The translations under genes and the position numbers were made by a program. Shown one piece after another: positions 1 through 5,413 of a DNA stretch of 8,728 nt; position 1 is the first letter of the stretch; each line of letters starts with the position of its first letter. The DNA comes from CAYWGR01 sp964458015 (GTDB taxonomy: Bacteria; Planctomycetota; Planctomycetia; Pirellulales; Thermoguttaceae): positions 1 through 8,728 of the forward strand of contig CAYWGR010000211.1 of assembly GCA_964458015.1 (NCBI GenBank), read 5' to 3'. The notes under the pieces were generated by a model, which searched no databases, had not been told where the DNA came from, and worked only from the letters and a program-made list of their open reading frames with translations.

Positions 1-2030
1 ACGTCGCCGCCGGTGCCGGTGATTGAACCGTCAACCACCAACGTGCCTGCATTGACGGCCGTTGCGCCGGTGTAGCCGTTCGCGCCTGACAAGATCAACT
101 TGCCGGCGCCCGTCTTCGTGATGCCGCCCGAGCCGGTGCTGGCCGAGCCGCTCGTGCCGACGCCCAAGGTGATGTCACCGACCGCATGGACGGTCAATGT
201 GCCGTCGAGCGTGGAGCTATAGGGTGTATAGCTGGAGACAGCAGCCGTGTTGGTATTGGCCAACGTGCCGCCGGCTGAGCTGACGGAGAAAGCCGTTTGG
301 ACTTGGCTGCGGCCGTTCAGATCGAGCGTGCCGCCGGTGATGGCGATGATGCCGCCTTGCTGTCCGGCAATATCGCCGGCCCAAACTTGTTTGTCGCCGG
401 ATCCTGTGAACTGGATCGTAGCGTCAGCATCAATCGCTGAGATGCTTCCGGCGTGAACAATTTGGTCACTAGCACTGTTGAAAAGGACCGTGCCTGCATG
501 GGCCGCCACGAATAAAAACGAATTATCGACCGTATTGGAAAGAACCAAAGTGCCCGTGCCGTACTTATTCAAATAGGCGTTGGCATTTTCCGTTGAACGA
601 ACGATTCCCGTAAACTCCAGCGTACCGCCGGAGGCTACATCAACGGCGTTCGTCGTGGTATTTCCGATCCTCACGCCACGACCGGTCGAATCGCTCGTGC
701 CGGTATAGGCCAACGTCCCGCCGGTGATGAAAATCGTGCCGGTTCCGGTGTTGTTCGTGACACTGCCGACGCTCAGCGTGCCGGCGTTGACCGTGGTGTC
801 GCCGGTGTAACCGTTGGTTCCCGTCAACGTAATCGTTCCGCTTCCGTTTTTGACCAGTTGGCCGGAGCCGGAAATGGCGTTGGCAACAACGTAGGCGCTA
901 TCCGAACGATCGAAACGCAGAATACCGTTGTTCGTCACGTCGGCCGTGCCGAGGGTGCCGCTGGAACCGCCGCCGCCGATCTGAAGCGTGCCGGCGTTGA
1001 TGGTCGTTGCACCTTGATAGCCGTTGTTGGCGGTCAGATACAGCGTGGCGTTGCCATTCTTAATGATGCCGCCCGCGCCGTTGATGCCCGTGGCCCAGGA
1101 TTGAGTCGAGCCGCAACCCAAGGTGAGGTCGCTCGTGGTGTCAACCGTCAGCGTGCCGTTGAGCGTTGTCACGGCAGGCGTATAGGTGGCTGCCGTGGTG
1201 GCCGAGCTATTGGCGATAGTTCCGCCCGCCGAGCTTACCGTTAAGCCGGTCAGAAACTGATCGTGGCCGTTGAAATCAAGCGTGCCGCCGGTGATGTTGA
1301 CCACGCCGCCGCCGGGCTGCTGAACTCCATCGAACCAACCGTTGGAATCATCACCCCATACTTGATAACCATTGTTTGAAGCAGCAGTAAACTTTACCGT
1401 AGCTCCCGCGTCGATGGCTGCAATACCTGCCGCATGGACACCGCTGTTGCCTGTGCCTGCGAATTCGACGGTTCCTTCATGGGCGGCAACGTTGAAGAAC
1501 ACGTTGTCGCTTGTATTGGCAATAACCATGGTTCCGGAACCGTACTTATGAAGGTACGTATTCTGCCCGCCGGTCCAGTCGGTATACAGAGTGCTTGCAA
1601 TGGTTAACGTTTTCCCGGCGGCAACTGTTGCTTTGTTGGTGGCTGCTCGCGGAACGAAAATCGTTGCACCGTTCAATGTGGTATTCGTATTGGCGATGAT
1701 GTTCGTTTCCGTAGCGCCCGAGAGCGAGATGTTGGCGCCGCAGTTCAAGGTATATCCGTAACCGCCCGTGCCTGCATCGCCGAAAATCAGGTTGCCGGCC
1801 GTAATGCCGGCGTCCAAGGCCACGGTTGCATCGCCGGTCAGGCTGACTTTGCTGAAATCGGCCGTGTTGTCCGCTCCGCTGACATAAGGAACGCTGTCCA
1901 ACCAATTGCTTGCAGTGCTCCAAGTGCCGCTTTGGGCGTTCCACGTATAGGTCGTGGCCGCCGAAGCCTGTTGCAGTGCCGTCCATGTGACGAGCAACGC
2001 AACACCTCCTAAAAATACTTTGCTTCTCAT
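1..2030 (-). CDS. Secreted autotransporter-associated beta-strand repeat protein (C-terminus beyond window)
   Basis: An uninterrupted reading frame of 676 codons runs from ATG at 2030 off the left edge. Residues 1-24 look like a signal peptide: basic start (MRSK), hydrophobic core (VFLGGVALLV), and an ASA site before residue 25. The mature start has the W-x(n)-W-x(n)-NW pattern (TYTWNAQSGTWSTASNWLD) common in planctomycete exported repeat proteins. The rest is rich in Gly, Thr, Asn, Ala and Ser. Three copies of the passenger-associated transport repeat (PATR, autotransporter-associated beta strand family) are visible, ending in N-A-G-T-L, so a long beta-helix is expected. It is probably exported and surface-associated; substrate or ligand is unknown. 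No beta-barrel or PEP-CTERM anchor is visible because the C-terminus is missing. An upstream in-frame ATG at 2075 would add 15 residues; I prefer 2030 because of its ribosome binding site and the signal peptide. It follows the sigma/FecR pair on the same strand, 131 bp downstream. Confidence 0.85.
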   Translation of the reverse strand, partial: MRSKVFLGGVALLVTWTALQQASAATTYTWNAQSGTWSTASNWLDSVPYVSGADNTADFSKVSLTGDATVALDAGITAGNLIFGDAGTGGYGYTLNCGANISLSGATETNIIANTNTTLNGATIFVPRAATNKATVAAGKTLTIASTLYTDWTGGQNTYLHKYGSGTMVIANTSDNVFFNVAAHEGTVEFAGTGNSGVHAAGIAAIDAGATVKFTAASNNGYQVWGDDSNGWFDGVQQPGGGVVNITGGTLDFNGHDQFLTGLTVSSAGGTIANSSATTAATYTPAVTTLNGTLTVDTTSDLTLGCGSTQSWATGINGAGGIIKNGNATLYLTANNGYQGATTINAGTLQIGGGGSSGTLGTADVTNNGILRFDRSDSAYVVANAISGSGQLVKNGSGTITLTGTNGYTGDTTVNAGTLSVGSVTNNTGTGTIFITGGTLAYTGTSDSTGRGVRIGNTTTNAVDVASGGTLEFTGIVRSTENANAYLNKYGTGTLVLSNTVDNSFLFVAAHAGTVLFNSASDQIVHAGSISAIDADATIQFTGSGDKQVWAGDIAGQQGGIIAITGGTLDLNGRSQVQTAFSVSSAGGTLANTNTAAVSSYTPYSSTLDGTLTVHAVGDITLGVGTSGSASTGSGGITKTGAGKLILSGANGYTGATAVNAGTLVVDGSITGTGGD
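33..1556 (-). repeat. Internal duplication in the beta-strand repeat protein, with three PATR motifs
   Basis: The coding region contains two related modules. Module 1 begins at 1556 (YLHKYGSGTMVIAN) and module 2 at 575 (YLNKYGTGTLVLSN), exactly 981 nt or 327 codons apart. Both continue through VAAHxGTV, AIDAxAT, ITGGTLDxNG, VSSAGGT and a TLxGTLTV segment and end in a PATR. The PATR copies lie at about 981-1073 (GGIIKNGNATLYL to NAGTLQ), 768-869 (GSGQLVKNGSGTITL to NAGTLSV) and 33-128 (GGITKTGAGKLIL to NAGTLVV). Module 1 has an extra NGWFDGVQQ segment that module 2 lacks. The protein copies are diverged, so this is an old duplication and not a recent DNA-level repeat. Confidence 0.8.
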
Positions 2031-2038
2031 GAATCGTT

Positions 2039-2043
2039 CTCCC
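2039..2043 (-). promoter_or_regulatory. Ribosome binding site for the beta-strand repeat protein
   Basis: On the minus strand GGGAG sits 8 nt before the ATG at 2030. It supports this start over the in-frame ATG at 2075, and this start also puts the basic n-region of the signal peptide at the very N-terminus. Confidence 0.5.
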
Positions 2044-2119
2044 AAAAAAACAGGATAAGAAATACTCGTCTGCATCGAAATCTACGGGGATGAAATACGC
2101 AACATTTCGCATTTCGCGC

Positions 2120-2141
2120 GCGTCCTATTTTCCCAGGACGC
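2120..2141. promoter_or_regulatory. Hairpin between the FecR gene and the beta-strand repeat gene
   Basis: A perfect 7-bp inverted repeat (GCGTCCT / AGGACGC) surrounds an 8-nt loop, 20 bp after the FecR stop. No T-run follows on the minus strand (it continues GCGCGAAATG), so it is not a classical intrinsic terminator. It could be an intercistronic processing or attenuation hairpin, or an operator. Nothing else with clear function is visible in the 131-bp gap. Confidence 0.35.
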
Positions 2142-2161
2142 CATGCCTTTTGCTCCGAGAT

Positions 2162-4147
2162 TTATTGCTTGCCGTCGCCTCCTTTCTGATTTGAGGATGG
2201 GGAAGGAGCGGGATTCTCAACGCAGCTCATCTCGATCCGAGGGTCGCCGAAGACGATCCAGACGGCGCCGATGCCCCGACCGCCTTCGGTTGCCGTTAGC
2301 GTTAAAAAACGATTGTCGTCACGAAGCGGAACCGTAATGGCCAAATCGCCGCTCGTCACATTGATATCGCGGCGTTGAAATTGCACCTTGCCATCGACAA
2401 AGACGCGGATGTCGCCGGGCATGCCGTTGCCGTCGCCCTCGGCGAACGTGCTGCCGACATTGGCTACGAACTTGCGCAACTTCGCCCTGGGATGTGCATG
2501 ACGAACCGCATCAAGATCAAACGTGATGCCTTTGTTGGCGTGTAGAAATAAGGCCCCATGCCCCTCGGAGCCGTAATTCACGTCTCCAACCTTGTACGGC
2601 ACGCGACGCAACGGCACGAACTCGGGCGTGGATGGTAATACGCCGATCGCCCAAACATAATCGGAAGTCGCATCGGACGAGTTGCCGAAATCGTCGAACT
2701 TGTGGCCGGCCGAGTCGATCTGAACCGCAGTCTGCTTGCCCTGGGGAATGAATACGCCGTCGATCATCGGCAGCGACGGCACGCGATGATATTGTCCGTC
2801 GCTGGTAAACCCGAGATTCTCGGGCGGCTTGGTCGACGTGCCGCCGTTGGTTGGATCGATCGCGCCATTCCGCCGGCCCATGAAACCATTGCCGCCCGCC
2901 ACGACATCGACCAAATCCAAATATCTCGTGACCTGCTTAGGCATCCGACGCACGAAATCCGAGGCTTTCTTTGTGGAGGTTGTAACTAGGACGAGTGTGC
3001 CGGCTTGCTCGTTACGGTTCTTTTCTACTCGAACGGTTTCATTCTCATGCAACACCCGGGCGGTTGTTTCCGGTTGGCCGTTGATACGCACCTGAACCGA
3101 TCCGCGGAAGACATGCGATGAGGTATACCCCTCCTTATCGACTTCCACGCCGAACTCCGTGCCCAGATCGGTCACTGTGGCCGTCGGCGTTCGCACGGCG
3201 AACACGGGGGCGGGAGATTGGGGGCGGGGGGCGGGGGATTTATGATTTATGATTTCTGATTTATGATTTGCGACCTCTGAATCCTGCCCCCTGAACCCTG
3301 AACCCTCTTCACTAGCCACTGACCACTGGCCACTGGCCACTAATTGCTGGCCACTGGCCACTTTTTCTGACCGCTGACCGCTGATAGCTGATAGCTTCTT
3401 TTCGAGCTTCGCCGTCAGCTTGCCGACCGACAAATAGCCGCCGTCGGTGGAATCCACTGTATACGTCGTCGGCCCCTGGAGAATCACTTTCGCGCCGCTG
3501 GCGTAGGTGATTTCCAACAGGCCGGAGGTAAGAACGAATTTGTCACCCAGAGTAACGGCGGATTTCCCGTCGATCACTTCCGATTTGGAATTGACCGCGG
3601 TTTCCAACTTCCAACCGTGGGCTCCCAATCCACGCGCTTCACCGCGACAATCCGCCATGTCGGTAATGCGTCCTACTGTTGGAGCCGTCACGGTCTCGGC
3701 GGGCGTTTCGGCAGGCTTTGCAACCGACGGCTGCAACTGTGTCTTTTGGGCCGGGCCGTGGGCCATCTGCGTGTAATGTTCGACCGTGAATAAGGAGCCG
3801 ACCCACAACCCCGTGACGAAAATCACCGCTCCCAACAGATAGGCTAAGGGCCAGCTATCCGAAAAACCGCTGAATAGGCCTTGGGATGGCGCATCGAGAA
3901 CCTGAAGAACCGGTGTGGGTGCGGAAACCGGCGGTTCCGCGTTTTGCACCGATCGAACAGCCTGTTCCGCACACAGTGTAAACATCAGCTCGGCATGCAT
4001 CCGGCAGTAGGCGGCATGGAACTTCCGCGCTTCCGGATCCCCGCGCAGCAAGGCATCTAACTCGCGCAGCTCTGCCCGATTGATTGCGTCGGTGCAGAAG
4101 GCATCGACCAATACCCGCAACCGTTCCGAAGGGACGTAAGCGTTCAT
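2162..4147 (-). CDS. FecR-like transmembrane protein with NPCBM-like C-terminal domain (putative anti-sigma factor)
   Basis: A 661-residue protein that probably sits in the cytoplasmic membrane and controls the sigma factor encoded just before it. Residues 5-60 form a helical, charged N-terminus (LRVLVDAF...LRELDALLRGDPEARKFHAAY) typical of the cytoplasmic sigma-binding part of planctomycete FecR proteins. Residues 99-120 are one membrane helix (WPLAYLLGAVIFVTGLWVGSLF). Residues about 195-375 are a FecR domain (SAVTLGDKFVL, YASGAKVILQGPTTY, then TPTATVTDLGTEFGVEV, VFRGSVQV). It is split at residues 251-316 by a low-complexity insert encoded by 7-bp repeats. Residues about 495-640 resemble NPCBM-type carbohydrate-binding modules (GHGALFLHANKGITFDLD, VGSTFAEGDG, VFVDGK, LTLTATEGG), suggesting glycan sensing outside the membrane; this is inference. 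The start at 4147 overlaps the sigma stop as ATGA and has a strong ribosome binding site. A longer in-frame start at 4273 is less likely. Confidence 0.85.
   Translation of the reverse strand: MNAYVPSERLRVLVDAFCTDAINRAELRELDALLRGDPEARKFHAAYCRMHAELMFTLCAEQAVRSVQNAEPPVSAPTPVLQVLDAPSQGLFSGFSDSWPLAYLLGAVIFVTGLWVGSLFTVEHYTQMAHGPAQKTQLQPSVAKPAETPAETVTAPTVGRITDMADCRGEARGLGAHGWKLETAVNSKSEVIDGKSAVTLGDKFVLTSGLLEITYASGAKVILQGPTTYTVDSTDGGYLSVGKLTAKLEKKLSAISGQRSEKVASGQQLVASGQWSVASEEGSGFRGQDSEVANHKSEIINHKSPAPRPQSPAPVFAVRTPTATVTDLGTEFGVEVDKEGYTSSHVFRGSVQVRINGQPETTARVLHENETVRVEKNRNEQAGTLVLVTTSTKKASDFVRRMPKQVTRYLDLVDVVAGGNGFMGRRNGAIDPTNGGTSTKPPENLGFTSDGQYHRVPSLPMIDGVFIPQGKQTAVQIDSAGHKFDDFGNSSDATSDYVWAIGVLPSTPEFVPLRRVPYKVGDVNYGSEGHGALFLHANKGITFDLDAVRHAHPRAKLRKFVANVGSTFAEGDGNGMPGDIRVFVDGKVQFQRRDINVTSGDLAITVPLRDDNRFLTLTATEGGRGIGAVWIVFGDPRIEMSCVENPAPSPSSNQKGGDGKQ
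3206..3237 (+). other. G-tract with G-quadruplex-forming pattern inside the FecR gene
   Basis: On the plus strand, runs of 5, 3, 5, 6 and 5 guanines are separated by C, AGATT, C and C. This meets the usual four-G-run rule for a quadruplex. It is the template strand of the FecR gene, so the mRNA is C-rich and encodes the Ser-Pro-Ala-Pro-Arg-Pro-Gln stretch at residues 304-314. It directly abuts the heptamer array and probably belongs to the same insert. Confidence 0.6.
3238..3397. repeat. Degenerate 7-bp tandem repeat array (NNNNCTG) inside the FecR coding sequence
   Basis: About 23 heptamers run end to end with one single-base phase slip near 3363. In plus-strand order they fall into blocks: ATTTATG/ATTTCTG (3238-3265), AATCCTG, CCCCCTG, AACCCTG (3280-3300), GCCACTG/ACCACTG (3315-3362), ACCGCTG twice (3370-3383), ATAGCTG/ATAGCTT (3384-3397). 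The last three bases are nearly constant (CTG or ATG) while the first four change by block. The frame stays open through the array and encodes residues 251-304 (repeated S-G-Q, V-A-S-G-Q and N-H-K-S-E motifs). It resembles the heptanucleotide repeats known from cyanobacteria (STRR class), though here it lies within a gene and a conserved domain. Confidence 0.85.
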
Positions 4148-4677
4148 GCGTCGTCCTCCGGCGGAAGTGAAATTTGAATGCAATCGAACAGCAACCCGCG
4201 AATCCGCCGCAGCGAATTGCAGACGCTTTGCGGCGTTCGGCCCAACCGTTCGGCGGCCGACTTGATGCTGCATTTTTCAAAGTAACAGAGGCGGATCAAA
4301 TCGCGGTCGTCCGACGACAACCGGTCCATGCAGTGCAGCAGCGTTTCATGATAAACCTCTTGGGAATCGATATCCTCGACGCGGGAGAAACTGTCGGCCA
4401 GCATGAGAACCAACTCCTCGTTGAAAATCACGCGGCTGCGACGTTTGGTGCGGATGTGGTTCAGTGCCGTAAGCTCGCAGAATTTCATCGCCCAATTGAG
4501 AAAACCGCGGCTGCGGTCATAGGAGTCGAAATGTTGCCACATCGACAACACGGCCTGCTGAAGAACGTCTTCCGTGTCGTCCATGCTGTGCAGCAGAGAA
4601 TAGAGGTAGCCGAACAGTTTTCCCTGGCTGGGAGTAATCAAGGCGAGAAATTCATCGCTCAGGGGAGATTCGTTCAT
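4144..4677 (-). CDS. ECF-type RNA polymerase sigma factor (Rhodopirellula/Verrucomicrobium family)
   Basis: A 177-residue sigma-70 family protein with only regions 2 and 4, which is the ECF layout and usual length. Region 2 spans about residues 15-80, with LFGYLYSLLHSMDDTEDVLQQ for core binding and promoter melting, FLNWAMKFCELTALNHIRTKRR at its end. Region 4 spans about residues 110-166, with a helix-turn-helix (SIKSAAERLGRTPQSVCNSLRRIRG) that would read the -35 element. The sequence matches the family found beside FecR genes in planctomycetes and verrucomicrobia. Its stop overlaps the FecR start (ATGA), so the two are translationally coupled and FecR is the likely partner that holds or activates it. 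A GGTGGA motif 8 nt before the ATG may serve as the ribosome binding site. The regulon is unknown; the downstream repeat protein is a candidate. Confidence 0.92.
   Translation of the reverse strand: MNESPLSDEFLALITPSQGKLFGYLYSLLHSMDDTEDVLQQAVLSMWQHFDSYDRSRGFLNWAMKFCELTALNHIRTKRRSRVIFNEELVLMLADSFSRVEDIDSQEVYHETLLHCMDRLSSDDRDLIRLCYFEKCSIKSAAERLGRTPQSVCNSLRRIRGLLFDCIQISLPPEDDA
4154..4159 (-). promoter_or_regulatory. Ribosome binding site deciding the FecR start
   Basis: On the minus strand GGAGGA lies 6 nt before the ATG at 4147, inside the last codons of the sigma gene. It is the best Shine-Dalgarno match in the window and favours the coupled start over the in-frame ATG at 4273. Confidence 0.7.
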
Positions 4678-4978
4678 GATTCAGATCCACCGTGCGATTT
4701 CACCCAAACTGGTCAGCAATCGATCCGCGACAAAGCTTGGAAAGCATGGTCTCCACCCTGCCCCCATAATCTATTGTCCTTAGCTTGGATTTATACATCC
4801 AGAAAAAAACGAAGACCGCGGCTAAAAATAACGCAAGATCTTACGTGCAAATATGTTACGCATATATTCAGTTTCTTCCCTCCAGTTGATCTATGGCAAT
4901 TTCCTAGGCTTCGCTAAGATGGTGGCAAGAATGGCCTTGGTGTAGCCCCTCGGAAGGGCGTATTCTCAGGAGATATCT
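4678..4978. promoter_or_regulatory. Divergent intergenic region between the sigma gene and the 89-aa gene
   Basis: No gene is supported here. It must hold promoters for both flanking genes, but I see no convincing -35/-10 pair. The main structure is a 16-bp near-perfect palindrome at 4831-4846 (ACGCAAGATCTTACGT, mismatch at one symmetric pair), followed by TTACG repeated at 4841-4845 and 4856-4860. The 4795-4870 part is clearly AT-richer than the flanking genes, as expected of a promoter. A weak GCCC/GGGC hairpin lies about 4945-4960, just upstream of the ribosome binding site at 4968-4973. Confidence 0.4.
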
Positions 4979-5248
4979 ATGAAAAAGGAAGAAATTCTTG
5001 CCAAATTGGCCGCCGGCGAAATGGCCGTCGATGAGGCCTCGAAACTCTTGGCCGATCTGGAGTCGCCCAAGCGGGGCACGCTCTACTGCAAAGTGAGCCA
5101 AAAGGGAGCGGTTAGCCTCTATGGCTTGCAGCGGATGCCCGTGACGCTTTACGTCGAGCAATGGCAGCGGCTATTGGGGTTTGCCGACGAATTGCAGGCG
5201 TTCCTCAAGGAGCACGATGCCGAACTGAAACGGAAAGAACGGTCGTAG
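4979..5248 (+). CDS. Small conserved-looking protein with SHOCT-like N-terminus, function unknown
   Basis: An 89-residue soluble protein with no signal peptide or membrane segment. An AGGAGA motif at 4968-4973, 5 nt before the ATG, supports it being a real gene. The first 27 residues (KKEEILAKLAAGEMAVDEASKLLADLE) form a short two-helix pattern like SHOCT or SHOCT-like oligomerisation motifs (I-L-x-x-L-x-x-G-x-(I/V)-x-x-x-E-A-x-x-L-L). Residues 34-60 (GTLYCKVSQKGAVSLYGLQ, then RMPVTLYVEQWQRLL) recall a motif I have seen in uncharacterised small bacterial proteins, with the block KVSxKGxVSxYGL..PVTLY. The C-terminus is a charged helix (FADELQAFLKEHDAELKRKERS). It is transcribed alone, divergent from the sigma gene and convergent with the AraC gene. 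I do not assign a function. Confidence 0.8.
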   Translation: MKKEEILAKLAAGEMAVDEASKLLADLESPKRGTLYCKVSQKGAVSLYGLQRMPVTLYVEQWQRLLGFADELQAFLKEHDAELKRKERS

Positions 5249-5265
5249 CGCCGTCCGGTGCGATG

Positions 5266-5286
5266 AAGGTGCGTGCAACGCACCTT
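5266..5286. terminator. Palindromic hairpin in the convergent gap, possible bidirectional terminator
   Basis: A perfect 9-bp inverted repeat (AAGGTGCGT / ACGCACCTT) with a 3-nt loop lies 17 bp after the 89-aa gene and downstream of the AraC gene on the other strand. Position between two convergent stops suits a bidirectional terminator. The T-tract on the plus side is poor (TTATTG), so a dispersed palindromic repeat is an alternative. Confidence 0.5.
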
Positions 5287-5298
5287 ATTGAGTCCTAC

Positions 5299-5385
5299 AT
5301 TGCTAGTGAATGTTCCGCGGCCGATTAGACCAGCAAACTTGGCTGAAACAGCCGTGTTTGCGGTTGAAGCTGGAACATTAGCAAT
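5299..5385. repeat. Nested imperfect inverted repeat (about 87 nt) in the convergent gap
   Basis: The outer arms are ATTGCTA + ATGTTCC on the left (5299-5316, with a 4-nt GTGA bulge) and GGAACATTAGCAAT on the right (5372-5385), a 14-bp pairing. Inside, ACC/GGT, GCAAAC (5333-5338) with GTTTGC (5356-5361), and GGCTG (5341-5345) with CAGCC (5349-5353) stack around an AAA loop. It has no recognisable coding function. It may be a small non-autonomous mobile element, a structured RNA, or a second terminator for the AraC gene. Confidence 0.5.
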
Positions 5386-5413
5386 CTGGGTATCAATAAC
5401 ATTCGCGGCAACA

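Noticed and set aside
1546..2112. 188-codon minus-strand frame at the start of the beta-strand repeat gene
   Set aside because: It is in another frame from the signal-peptide-bearing, PATR-containing protein, and its product is Arg, Cys and His rich without pattern.
3238..3397. CRISPR-like array
   Set aside because: The unit is only 7 bp, there are no unique spacers of regular length and no cas genes, and it lies within an open reading frame.
4145..4273. Longer FecR start at 4273 adding 42 residues
   Set aside because: The extra stretch overlaps the sigma region 4 coding sequence in another frame and is Arg-rich; the coupled ATG at 4147 has a much better ribosome binding site.
4174..4917. 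247-codon plus-strand open frame opposite the sigma gene
   Set aside because: It is antisense to a recognisable ECF sigma factor and its start lies inside it; the protein is rich in Gln and Val without motifs.
5299..5385. Integron attC site
   Set aside because: The folded shape is suggestive, but the outer arms lack the RYYYAAC and GTTRRRY core sites and there is no cassette context.
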